From the NCBI GenBank assembly GCA_963719415.1, contig OY970383.1, positions 62,001 to 126,000 on the forward strand: a stretch of 64,000 bases of DNA. The letters are read 5' to 3'. The translations under genes and the position numbers were made by a program. Below, one piece after another: positions 9,138 through 16,946 of this stretch (position 1 is its first letter; each line of letters starts with the position of its first letter). Under the pieces are notes generated by a model, which did no database searches, was not told where the DNA came from, and saw only the letters and a program-made list of their open reading frames with translations. The stretch comes from JAPLIS01 sp963719415. GTDB taxonomy: Bacteria > Babelota > Babeliae > Babelales > Vermiphilaceae.

Positions 9138-9536
9138 ATGAAAAAAATAATAGTATTGCCGGTACTTTTTTTTTGTCTGTTTTTATCTATTTTAAAAGCA
9201 GAGGAAGGTGAACGAGAAATGCGTTCTTGGGAGAGTGAATCGTGTGAAAACTGTTGTTATGAAAAATGCTGTAAAGAGATTAAAAAATTTTTAAAAAATA
9301 TTGAGCATGATACCGGTGTGGCCAATAGCCAATTAAGAATGCTTTTTTGCATAGCAGAATCTATCAAAAGTATGCTCAATTGTGATCTTTGTTGTAAAAT
9401 TAATCACACAGTAGGCAGGGTAGATGTTATTCATGAAAATACCAGAAAAGTGCCTGGTTTTTTAGAAAGTATGCAAGATATGCTTTGTTTACAGCTTTAT
9501 GAAATACAGAGTAAATTGGATATATTGTTGGCCTAA
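9138..9536 (+). CDS. Exported cysteine-rich helical protein (family 1)
   Basis: The 132-residue protein has a signal peptide (about 1-21, ending in LKA). The cysteine-dense core is CENCCYEKCCKEIKKF, then LFCIAESIKSMLNCDLCC (about 35-95). It aligns well with the 8346 product: the same spacing runs from CC-x-E-[IL]-x-K through D-x-G to the second Cys group and the HENT/KENT block. AAGGAG supports the start. It lacks the tail repeats of its relatives and is the minimal form of the family. Role unknown. Confidence 0.73.
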   Translation: MKKIIVLPVLFFCLFLSILKAEEGEREMRSWESESCENCCYEKCCKEIKKFLKNIEHDTGVANSQLRMLFCIAESIKSMLNCDLCCKINHTVGRVDVIHENTRKVPGFLESMQDMLCLQLYEIQSKLDILLA

Positions 9537-9609
9537 TATAAAGTAAAAAAGATACCATTATTGATTTACTATTTTTATTAGAAATACTAGCAAAAAATAA
9601 GGATAATTG

Positions 9610-10962
9610 ATGAATAAAATTTTTTTTTTATTAAGCCTATTGCCTATTTTTTTACTCTCTTGTTATGCCTATGCGACAACTGAACAGATCCAAAACAAAA
9701 AATGGGGTATTCGGTTAAGAGATCAAAAAAATCGAGCAATAAGTCAGCAAACCCGACCAATAAGTCACCAAGGTAGACCAAAAATATTAAATTTAAGAAA
9801 CCGGAACAATTGGCAGCGTAATAGATGGCAGGATAATACTAGAGGGAGAGATAAGTGGCAGCGTGATAGCTGGCAAGAAAACTGGCAAGATAGTTGGCAA
9901 GATGATTGGGAGCAAGAGAATAAAAAAGAAAAAAATAATTGGGAAGAAAGAAATAGTCAAAAAGAAAGAAATAGTTGGAAAGAAAAAGATGGACGAAAAA
10001 AAAAATATAGCAAACGAGAAAGAGGTGATGGGCGAGAAAAAAAATCAAAATTTTTTCACCACGGCCCTAAACATTCTAATTGTGAACGTTGTTTAAAAAA
10101 AGTAAAAAGAGAATTAGAAAAAGTAAGCATGGAAGCCAAAGAAGCTAATTGTAAAATTGGCTATCTTTTGAGTGTAATAGAATCGGTTATCTGTCAGCTG
10201 GAAAATTGTGACCCGTTAGATCAATTTGAAGCTATTCAAAGTCAATTGTTGGTATTAGAAAGCTCCTTAACTTCTTCATTGTCAACTGACTGTTCAGGAT
10301 TTGAATCAATAGAGAGCAAACTTAATTCGATAAACGAAGAAATAGTAATTTTAGATGCAGCGGTTGGCGATCTTCTTGATTGCAGCCCTTGTTCACAATT
10401 TGCTACTTTAAATGAACAAATATTAAATTTAGGGACAACAGTTAATATTGTGGCTAATGCTGATCTTTCCTTGCAGCTTGCTCCTTCATTTGAATCTATT
10501 CAAAGTCAATTGTTAGAATTATCAGGCGCCTTAGATCTTTCGTCTTTGAGTAGTTGCTCAGGGTTCGATTTAATAGAAAGTAAGCTTGATGAAATAAATG
10601 AAGAGGTAGAAAGCTTAGAATCGGTGATAAATGAAGAAATAGCAAATTTAGGATCTACGATCAATACAGAAATAACAAATTTGGGAACTACGATAAATGG
10701 AGAAATCACCAGTTTAGAGTTTATGCTCAATACAGAGGTAACAAGCTTAGGCGCCACGCTAAATGGAGAAATCACTAGTTTAGAGTCTACGATCAATACA
10801 GAAATAACAAACTTGGGAACTACGATAAATGCTGATATAGCAAGTTTAGAATCTACCGTGGAAAATTTAGAATCTACGGTAAATGAAGAAATAACAAGCT
10901 TAGTGTCTACGGTGAATACTCTTGCTACCGCTGTTTCTCTCCTTCATGTTCCACTTGTATAA
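9610..10962 (+). CDS. Exported repeat-rich coiled-coil protein (family 1, longest)
   Basis: The 450-residue protein has four parts. They are a signal peptide (1-23), a Trp/Arg/Lys/Asp/Asn-rich low-complexity region (about 30-150, with NWQDSWQDDW-like and RNSxKE-like repeats), a short Cys core (NCERCLKKVKRELEKV, about 155-200), and a long repetitive coiled coil (about 205-445). The coiled coil contains NTEITNLGTTINGEITSLES-type units. ATG 9610 is preferred over TTG 9607; AAGGAT lies just upstream. The tryptophan/arginine domain is highly basic and unusual, and might bind polyanions (glycans, nucleic acid); that is speculation. It ends the cluster. Confidence 0.75.
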   Translation: MNKIFFLLSLLPIFLLSCYAYATTEQIQNKKWGIRLRDQKNRAISQQTRPISHQGRPKILNLRNRNNWQRNRWQDNTRGRDKWQRDSWQENWQDSWQDDWEQENKKEKNNWEERNSQKERNSWKEKDGRKKKYSKRERGDGREKKSKFFHHGPKHSNCERCLKKVKRELEKVSMEAKEANCKIGYLLSVIESVICQLENCDPLDQFEAIQSQLLVLESSLTSSLSTDCSGFESIESKLNSINEEIVILDAAVGDLLDCSPCSQFATLNEQILNLGTTVNIVANADLSLQLAPSFESIQSQLLELSGALDLSSLSSCSGFDLIESKLDEINEEVESLESVINEEIANLGSTINTEITNLGTTINGEITSLEFMLNTEVTSLGATLNGEITSLESTINTEITNLGTTINADIASLESTVENLESTVNEEITSLVSTVNTLATAVSLLHVPLV

Positions 10963-10990
10963 AACATATATTTTATTATAAAATCACCTA

Positions 10991-11036
10991 AACAAAACTA
11001 AAGAAGAGAGTATTAGTTCTCTTCTTTAGTTTTGTT
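10991..11036 (+). terminator. Strong intrinsic terminator after the 9610 gene
   Basis: A 19-bp perfect stem (10991-11009 with 11018-11036) has an 8-base loop, and its 3' arm ends in TAGTTTTGTT followed by TTCTTTTTT. It separates the exported cluster from murD. Confidence 0.85.
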
Positions 11037-11140
11037 TTCTTTTTTAATTTAGATAGAATATTTTGCTCTCTTTTTTGGTTTTGATTATAGTAAGTTATAA
11101 AATAATTATAAAATAGATATAGTTACAAATAAAGTTAGGT

Positions 11141-12790
11141 ATGCGGGTATATATGATTGACATCTTAAAACAACTACAAAAATCTGAAAAAATTGGCATA
11201 TGGGGATTTGGTCTGGTTGGTAAATCAGTGGCAGATTTTTTTAAAATAATACCTGATAAAATAAACGATAATAGGCAGATAAACGAAGTAATAGAAAGTA
11301 AAGAAGTAATAGAAAGTAAAAAAGTAATAGAAAGTAAAATAGTTTATAAACTACAAGTTTTCGATCAACGAGTACTCAACGAGCAAGAACGTGAGTATTG
11401 CAACCAGCATGGTATCTCCATTGCTCTAACTCTAGAAAATTTTTTAAAAAATAACGATATTATAATACCAAGTCCTGGTGTTAATATAGATTGTTATTAT
11501 GAGCAATATAAACATAAATGGCTGCCAGAGCTTGATCTTTTTCATCATTATTGGAATAAAAAAAGTATTGCCATTACCGGATCTGTAGGAAAAACATCAG
11601 TTACAACGCTGCTTTCTACTATTTTACAATATACGTATGATCCAGCTAATAAAAAAATTATGGTAGGGGGTAATATTGGTATCCCGTGTTTAAATCTTAT
11701 CAAAGAACAAGAATCAGAAATATTAGCAAAAAATGCACAAGAACAAAAATTAGTCAACCAAAAAACCGAACGTCAAGTAATTGAATATGCAGTTCTTGAA
11801 GTTTCGAGCTATCAGCTTAATTATACACAAAAATTTGCTCCAGATATTGGTATTATGACCAATTGTGAACCTAATCATATTGATTGGCATAAAACAGAAG
11901 AAAACTATCTAAAAGCAAAATTAAATCTTTTTATGAGACAAACAGATAAGCAGTTTGCCATACTACCCTTACTTTTCAGAAACTATATTCGCACACTTTC
12001 TAATATAAAAAGTATCTGTATATGGTTTTGCGATAGCAAACCTACAGATCAAGAGTTAGCGCCATTTTCTGAATTATCAAAATTATCGGAAAAACTTTTC
12101 TATATTCACGATACCTGCATATGGCTCTTTGATAAGGGATTGCATTCAAAAATAGTAGCGCTTTCTGAATTCCCCTCTATAACTTTTGACCAAAATTGGC
12201 TTGTCATAATAGCTGCTTACTACGTATTAAATCAAGACTCGTTATTAAGTCAGGCTGCTTACTGTGTATTAAATCAAGACTCGTTATTAAGTCAGAATGT
12301 GCAAAATACGCAAAAAATAAGTTCTTATATGAAAAATCTATCCCTACCGGCTCATCGTCTTGAAAAATGTGGTTTGGTGAATGGTATCGCGATCTACAAC
12401 GATTCAAAATCAACAACGGTAACTTCTACGCTTGCTGCAGTAAATCAGTTAAAAAATAAGCCTATTTTATTAATTTTAGGAGGCTTAAGTAAAGGGGTAG
12501 ATCGAAAACCTTTGATTGCTCTTTGTAAAGATAGGGTAAAAAAAATATATTGCTTTGGGGCTGAATCGAAAGAACTAGCAGATTTCTGTCATGATTTTTC
12601 TATTCCTGCTTGCGCACAAATTTCAACGAATGCACAAGCACTAGAAGAAGTAGTAGCTCTAGCGTTAGCGCAAGGGGAGTCAGGTGACCAACTTCTCTTT
12701 TCTCCCGCAGGGAGTAGCTATGATCTTTTTAAAGATTACCAAGATAGAGGTAATACGTTTAAAAAGATTATTGAAAAGTTGCAGACGTAA
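11141..12790 (+). CDS. murD: UDP-N-acetylmuramoyl-L-alanine--D-glutamate ligase
   Basis: Cytoplasmic Mur ligase that adds D-Glu in peptidoglycan precursor synthesis. It has the N-terminal Rossmann-like motif (IGIWGFGLVGKS), the ATP loop TGSVGKTSVT (about 146-155), GGNIGIPC, LEVSSYQL, TNCEPNHIDWH and NDSKSTTVTST. At 549 residues it is about 100 longer than usual. Part of the excess is recent tandem repeats: three VIESK units (about 50-67) and a 14-residue duplication around LNQDSLLSQ (about 358-385). The start is uncertain: ATG 11141 has AGG only 1 base away, and ATG 11153 gives MIDILKQ. ftsW follows after 39 bases, a fragment of the dcw cell-wall cluster. Confidence 0.95.
   Translation: MRVYMIDILKQLQKSEKIGIWGFGLVGKSVADFFKIIPDKINDNRQINEVIESKEVIESKKVIESKIVYKLQVFDQRVLNEQEREYCNQHGISIALTLENFLKNNDIIIPSPGVNIDCYYEQYKHKWLPELDLFHHYWNKKSIAITGSVGKTSVTTLLSTILQYTYDPANKKIMVGGNIGIPCLNLIKEQESEILAKNAQEQKLVNQKTERQVIEYAVLEVSSYQLNYTQKFAPDIGIMTNCEPNHIDWHKTEENYLKAKLNLFMRQTDKQFAILPLLFRNYIRTLSNIKSICIWFCDSKPTDQELAPFSELSKLSEKLFYIHDTCIWLFDKGLHSKIVALSEFPSITFDQNWLVIIAAYYVLNQDSLLSQAAYCVLNQDSLLSQNVQNTQKISSYMKNLSLPAHRLEKCGLVNGIAIYNDSKSTTVTSTLAAVNQLKNKPILLILGGLSKGVDRKPLIALCKDRVKKIYCFGAESKELADFCHDFSIPACAQISTNAQALEEVVALALAQGESGDQLLFSPAGSSYDLFKDYQDRGNTFKKIIEKLQT
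12211..12294. repeat. 42-bp in-frame tandem duplication inside murD
   Basis: Two nearly identical 42-base units lie side by side (GCTGCTTACTACGTATTAAA and its copy differ by two bases near the start). They add 14 residues without breaking the frame. A separate run of three 18-base VIESK-type units lies at about 11286-11340. Confidence 0.85.
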
Positions 12791-12829
12791 TATACTATTC
12801 TAATTATAAAGTAAAAATTAGGAACAAAT

Positions 12830-14068
12830 ATGCCTGCAGATACCAATAGACTTCTCATACGATCTTACGGACACAAGCTTTTTTTTATTATTTGGTTATT
12901 ACTTATAATAGGAAGCGTCTTTATCTATTCTTCAAGCTCTGTCTATGCTTTATCCTATTCTGGCGATGCGGGCTATTTTTTAAAAAAACAATTAGTAGGT
13001 ATACTGCTTGGCTTTGTTGCTATGCTTATCGCTATCTTTATCCCATTAGCCTTTATTAAAAAAAGTGCCCCTTATTTTTTTCTCTTTACTCTGCTCATAA
13101 CCAGCTTAAGCCTTGTTCCCTATTTTAGCTTACGAATTCATGGTTCAAGTAGATGGATTAGATATAGGGGATTTTCTTTTCAACCGAGTGAATTATTAAA
13201 AATAGGTCTTTTGCTTTATAGCGCTTATTTTTTAGATAAAAAAATGAATCAGCAGGGAAATAACAAAGATTATCAGAATTCATATAATTTTTTTCAGGAT
13301 AAAAAAGATTATCAAAATAAACGAGAAGAAAATAGAGTTCAAACATTAAAGCATATTTTTATTCCACTCTCTATTTTACTTATATTGCCCGCCATTATTT
13401 TACTTAAACAGCCTGATTTTGGTTTTACCGTAACACTGGTAACTACTGTTTTGTGCGTGTGTGTCATAGTCGATTTTCAGGCACGCCGCATTCTTTTCAG
13501 CCTGCTAGCACTTATTCCGCTCGCGATAGCGCTCATTTTTTTGCAGCCCTATCGCCTTAAGCGAATAACGGTTTTTCTCAATCCATGGCAAGATCCGCAA
13601 GGGTCAGGCTTCCAAATTATACAATCTCTCATTGCCATCGGTTCTGGCGGTTTTTGGGGGATTGGTATTGGGGAGTCTCGTCAAAAGTTTTTTTATCTTC
13701 CTATGCAACATACTGATTTTATTTTTTCTATTATTGCTGAAGAGGTGGGTTTTATTGGTGTTATTATTTTAATACTGCTCTATATATTATTTCTCTATTA
13801 TGGGCTACGAATTGCACACTTGTTACACGATTGTTTCTCTCGTGTTTTTGTATTAAATGCAACCATTTTTATAAGTCTACAAGCGCTCATAAATATGATG
13901 GTTGCCACCGGCATGGTGCCCACAAAAGGGGTAGGGCTTCCGTTTGTTAGCTATGGCAATACTGGTCTTATCACTAACTGTATTATGATTGGTATTATGG
14001 GGAATATTGTCTATTCTCAAGCGAGGCTAAATACCAGAGTCTCTGGGCAACCTTTAGAAAGCATCTAA
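12830..14068 (+). CDS. ftsW: FtsW-type peptidoglycan polymerase
   Basis: SEDS-family membrane protein that polymerises lipid II at the division site. The 412-residue protein has about ten membrane segments. Family motifs include SSRWI...FQPSELLKIG, LKQPDFG, FLNPWQDPQGSGFQIIQSL, SGGFWGIGIGES, HTDFIFSIIAEE and GLPFVSYGNTG. Pairing with murD favours FtsW over RodA. A hydrophilic Asn/Lys/Asp/Gln insertion of about 40 residues (about 140-180, KDYQN repeated) interrupts the protein after FQPSELLKIG, in a cytoplasmic loop. Its last 159 bases are duplicated at 16019-16180. Confidence 0.94.
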   Translation: MPADTNRLLIRSYGHKLFFIIWLLLIIGSVFIYSSSSVYALSYSGDAGYFLKKQLVGILLGFVAMLIAIFIPLAFIKKSAPYFFLFTLLITSLSLVPYFSLRIHGSSRWIRYRGFSFQPSELLKIGLLLYSAYFLDKKMNQQGNNKDYQNSYNFFQDKKDYQNKREENRVQTLKHIFIPLSILLILPAIILLKQPDFGFTVTLVTTVLCVCVIVDFQARRILFSLLALIPLAIALIFLQPYRLKRITVFLNPWQDPQGSGFQIIQSLIAIGSGGFWGIGIGESRQKFFYLPMQHTDFIFSIIAEEVGFIGVIILILLYILFLYYGLRIAHLLHDCFSRVFVLNATIFISLQALINMMVATGMVPTKGVGLPFVSYGNTGLITNCIMIGIMGNIVYSQARLNTRVSGQPLESI

Positions 14069-14154
14069 AAATACTCATTTATTTTTACTTTTTCTACGCT
14101 TATATTTGGCTTTTTGTACTTAAAGTATTTTTGCTAGGGCTGTTGTGGTATAAG

Positions 14155-14290
14155 CTACCGTTCAGCTGCGGTTACTGCTTCGGCTAGCGGCGGGCCCTTT
14201 TGCAATGACCGGTTGAATGCTCTTGTTGCTTCATCTTGCATATGATCCAAGCCATATGTTCTTATAGCTAGTCCCAATTCTAGTAGTTCT
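14155..14290 (-). pseudogene. Relict coding tail downstream of the frameshifted family-2 gene
   Basis: One minus-strand frame past the 14280 gene stays open for about 45 codons, reading LGLAIRTYGLDHMQDEATRAF and ending ...LAEAVTAAER before a stop at 14155. It is richer in GC and in charged/Ala residues than its surroundings, as expected of a decayed C-terminus. It is out of frame with the gene above and has no start of its own. No homology recognised. The rest of 14069-14279 shows nothing I can name. Confidence 0.4.
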
Positions 14291-14777
14291 CTTCGGCACT
14301 TTTACTATCTGCGATTCTATCTGGTATTTTTGGAACCAGATAATCAGCTGCTACTGGGGATAATGCCAGAACTGCTCCTCCTATTGCACAAAAAAGTATC
14401 GGGTTATCTTTATATATAAACCTTGAGGGGGTTCCTCGCTCAACCAGCCATAGAGCTCTTGCTCCGACTGCTAGCAGTACTGCTCCTATAGTAACAAATG
14501 CGTTTTCATTTTCATTGATAAATGTTAAAGCTTTTGAACTAAATGTTTGTTCTGTTGACGTAGCAATGCTTGCTGTAGAATGTAGATTTGCTTCTGTCGT
14601 TGATGTTTGATTATGCACTGTTTCATCATTAGTCGCATTTATTGGTTGCCCGATTTCCAGCGATGTTTTATTGTTGTCGACTACTTCTTGCTGCGTTCCG
14701 TCGCCAGCGTTTGTTGCTTGCGATGTCTCATTATCGTCTGCACCAGTAGCTCTATCTATTACTTCAGCATCTACCAT
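14280..14777 (-). CDS. Family-2 exported membrane protein, C-terminal segment after frameshift
   Basis: This 165-codon frame carries the second half of a family-2 protein. It starts at MVDAEVIDR, which in the intact paralog at 15097 is internal. Contents are an acidic Asn/Asp/Glu/Thr-rich linker, a membrane segment (NAFVTIGAVLLAVGARALWLV) and a second hydrophobic stretch (ILFCAIGGAVLALSP), ending in VPKIPDRIADSKSA. It overlaps the 14777 frame by one base. The break is a poly(A) run: seven A (14785-14791 on the plus strand as T) against eight in the paralog. Slippage at that run would restore a protein of about 260 residues. A separate product is possible but there is no clear RBS. Confidence 0.55.
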   Translation of the reverse strand: MVDAEVIDRATGADDNETSQATNAGDGTQQEVVDNNKTSLEIGQPINATNDETVHNQTSTTEANLHSTASIATSTEQTFSSKALTFINENENAFVTIGAVLLAVGARALWLVERGTPSRFIYKDNPILFCAIGGAVLALSPVAADYLVPKIPDRIADSKSAEENY

Positions 14778-15067
14778 TATGAGCTTTTTTTAGCTTCAGC
14801 AATAGTACCTATAGCTCCTCTCAATAGATAGGCTAAAGCACCAGCACCTAATATGCCAACTCCAGCTATTATTTTTCCTTTATGCCTAGCCGCTGTCTCT
14901 TTTAACTTATTTATCATCGATTGTTCTGACTGTACGTTTGACTGTACAGATTGTTTCGATTGAGCCATACTTTTTGGTGTTCTTGCCATTGCCTTACAAT
15001 TTTGGCTTGCTGCCACCATCACCATCAAAAAAAGAGCTAATTTCGTTGATTTATAGTTTTTACTCAT
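14777..15067 (-). CDS. Family-2 exported membrane protein, N-terminal segment before frameshift
   Basis: The 96-residue frame has a signal peptide (KLALFLMVMVAASQNCKA), a Gln/Ser/Val stretch (QSKQSVQSNVQSEQSM), and the family membrane segment HKGKIIAGVGILGAGALAYL. It stops as EAKKSS where the paralog reads EAKKKLIMVDAEV. It is the 5' half of the gene continued at 14280-14777. As a truncated product it would still be an anchored single-span protein. Confidence 0.6.
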   Translation of the reverse strand: MSKNYKSTKLALFLMVMVAASQNCKAMARTPKSMAQSKQSVQSNVQSEQSMINKLKETAARHKGKIIAGVGILGAGALAYLLRGAIGTIAEAKKSS

Positions 15068-15096
15068 AGATAATCTCTTTCTATCTATTGTGGGTG

Positions 15097-15882
15097 TTAC
15101 TCATGCGACTCAGTTACAAATTCACTGGCATCGGCACTTTTACTATCTGCGATTCTATCTGGTATTTTTGGAACCAGACCATCAACTATTGCTGGGGTTA
15201 ATGCCACAGCTGCTCCTGCTACTATTGCACAAAAAGGTATCGTATGCATAGAATTTGAGGGGGTTCCTTGCTCAACCAGCCATAGAGCTCTTGCTCCGAC
15301 TGCTAGCAGTACTGCTCCTATAGTAACAAATGCGTTTTCATTTTCATTGATAAATGTTAAAGCTTTTGAACTAAATGTTTGTTCTGTTGACGTAGCAATG
15401 CTTGCTGTAGAATTTAGATCTGCTTCGGTCGTTGATGTTTGGTTGTGTCCAGTTTCATCATTGTTCCCTTTTATTGGTTGCCCGATTTCCTGCGATTTTT
15501 TATTGTTGTCGACTACTTCTTGCTGTATGCCATCGTCCGCGCTTGTTTCCAGTTTTGCACCAACTCTATCTATTACTTCAGCATCTACCATTATGAGCTT
15601 TTTTTTAGCTTCAGCAATAGTACCTATAGCTCCTCTAAAGAGATAAGCTATAGTACCAGCACCTACTATGCCAACTCCAGTTATTATTTTTCCCTTATGT
15701 CTAGCCGCTGTCTCTTTTAACTTGCCTATCATCGATTGTTTTGGCTGTACGTTTGACTGTACAGATTGTCTCGATTGAGCCATACTTTTTGGTGTTTTTG
15801 CCATTGCCATACAATCTTTGCTTGTCGCTATAATCACCATGAAAAAGAGGGCTAATTTTGCAGTTTTATTTATTTTACTCAT
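15097..15882 (-). CDS. Exported multi-span membrane protein (family 2, intact)
   Basis: The 261-residue protein is the intact reference copy of the family. It has a signal peptide (1-27), a Gln/Ser linker, a Gly-rich membrane segment (HKGKIITGVGIVGAGTIAYL, about 64-83), an acidic polar linker (about 100-170), and two further membrane stretches near FVTIGAVLLAVGARALWLV and AIVAGAAVALTPAIVDGLV. An RBS (GGAG) lies upstream of ATG on the minus strand. Its promoter region (15883-16000) is almost identical to that of the gene at 16947 (17760-17877). Pairs of these genes form a tandem duplication with ftsW 3' ends. Function unknown; cell-envelope location is inferred. Confidence 0.75.
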   Translation of the reverse strand: MSKINKTAKLALFFMVIIATSKDCMAMAKTPKSMAQSRQSVQSNVQPKQSMIGKLKETAARHKGKIITGVGIVGAGTIAYLFRGAIGTIAEAKKKLIMVDAEVIDRVGAKLETSADDGIQQEVVDNNKKSQEIGQPIKGNNDETGHNQTSTTEADLNSTASIATSTEQTFSSKALTFINENENAFVTIGAVLLAVGARALWLVEQGTPSNSMHTIPFCAIVAGAAVALTPAIVDGLVPKIPDRIADSKSADASEFVTESHE

Positions 15883-16000
15883 AGATAATCTCCTTTTAAG
15901 CTATACTTGAAGCTATTTATTTTTTATTGATATAAAATTTTTGTATTAAAAACAGTGTATATCTTTAATTGTAGAGAGTTTTTTTCAAATTGCAATTGAC
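15883..16000. repeat. 118-bp promoter-region duplicate, copy 1 (pairs with 17760-17877)
   Basis: The sequence upstream of the 15097 gene matches that upstream of the 16947 gene with only a few mismatches, and the match ends at a G-tract (16001-16017). It marks the right end of one unit of a tandem duplication. Confidence 0.85.
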
Positions 16001-16017
16001 GGGGGGGGGGGGGGGGG
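16001..16017. repeat. Run of 17 G
   Basis: A homopolymer of 17 guanines in a strongly AT-rich region sits exactly at the junction between the duplicated promoter region and the ftsW fragment. It may be a recombination junction, a length-variable tract, a quadruplex-prone site or an assembly artefact. Confidence 0.9.
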
Positions 16018-16018
16018 T

Positions 16019-16180
16019 GGCATGGTGCCCACAAAAGGAGTCCGTCTTCCGTTTGTTAGCTACGGCAATACCGGTCTTATCACTAATTGTATTATGGCTG
16101 GTATTATGGTGAATATTGTTTATTCTCAAGCGATGCTAGACGCCAAAGTCTCTCGACAGCTTGTAGAAAAGATCTTCTAA
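16019..16180 (+). pseudogene. Duplicated 3' end of ftsW
   Basis: The segment reads GMVPTKGVRLPFVSYGNTG and on to a stop at 16178. It matches the last 53 codons of ftsW (13910-14068) with substitutions but no frame break. Only the last membrane segment is present, so no SEDS activity is possible. It is the left border of the second unit of a tandem duplication covering two family-2 genes. Confidence 0.9.
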
Positions 16181-16268
16181 TATCATAAACATTAGAGCAT
16201 CTCTTTTTTTTTGTATTTTGTTCACTGGCTATTTTAACCCATAAATAAAAGGAAAAAGATGCTCTATT

Positions 16269-16913
16269 TTATTTATTTTTTTGGTTGGGACTAATTAGCT
16301 GTGGTTTCCGAGAAATCTGCGCTCCAGCCAGAACAGCTGCTCTTGCCGTTAATTCTATTGCTTCCGGTATCTTATTATCTATTGTTATCATTAGCGCTAT
16401 ATTCAGTAGGCCTACCAGTAGTGAAAATCCTGTAAGTTTTGTAAATCTTATAAATTTTTCGTAGCTTGTCTCCTGTTGCCATTCATACTGTTGCCATATT
16501 ATTTGCGACGTCTCGTCTCCCCTTGCACCATTACTTTGCGTTTTATCATTTACATCTATCGCTGGCAGCGCCTCATTATAGCTTACTGCTTCTTGCTGTA
16601 TTCCATCGCCCGCACTTGTTTCCAGTTTTGCACCAGCTCTATCTATTATCTCTTTATTTATAACTTCTTTTTTAGCTTCTGCAATGTTACCTATGCTTCC
16701 TCTAAAGAGATAAGCTATAGTACCAGCTCCTAATATTCCAACTGTTGCTATTATTTTTCCTTTATGTCTAACCGCTGTCTGTGTTAACTTGCCTATCATT
16801 GATTGTTTTGGCTGTATGATATTTTCGGGTACTTTTATTATTGCCATACAATTTTGACTCGTCACTGTCATTACCATGGAAAAAAGAACTAATTTTAATA
16901 TTTTATTATTCAT
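16269..16913 (-). CDS. Exported membrane protein (family 2)
   Basis: The 214-residue protein has a signal peptide (1-25), then HKGKIIATVGILGAGTIAYL, EAKKEVINKEIIDRAGAKLE, a polar linker (QQEAVSYNEALPAIDVNDKT) and a distinct C-terminal half with a membrane stretch (FSLLVGLLNIALMITI, about 160-176). GGAG lies upstream of the start. The linker from LETSAGD to GDETxQII is shared with the 16947 protein, while the N-terminal part matches all family members. It occupies the same place in duplication unit 2 as the frameshifted gene does in unit 1. Function unknown. Confidence 0.72.
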   Translation of the reverse strand: MNNKILKLVLFSMVMTVTSQNCMAIIKVPENIIQPKQSMIGKLTQTAVRHKGKIIATVGILGAGTIAYLFRGSIGNIAEAKKEVINKEIIDRAGAKLETSAGDGIQQEAVSYNEALPAIDVNDKTQSNGARGDETSQIIWQQYEWQQETSYEKFIRFTKLTGFSLLVGLLNIALMITIDNKIPEAIELTARAAVLAGAQISRKPQLISPNQKNK

Positions 16914-16946
16914 AGAGATCTCCTTTTAAAGGATGCTTGAAACTAT

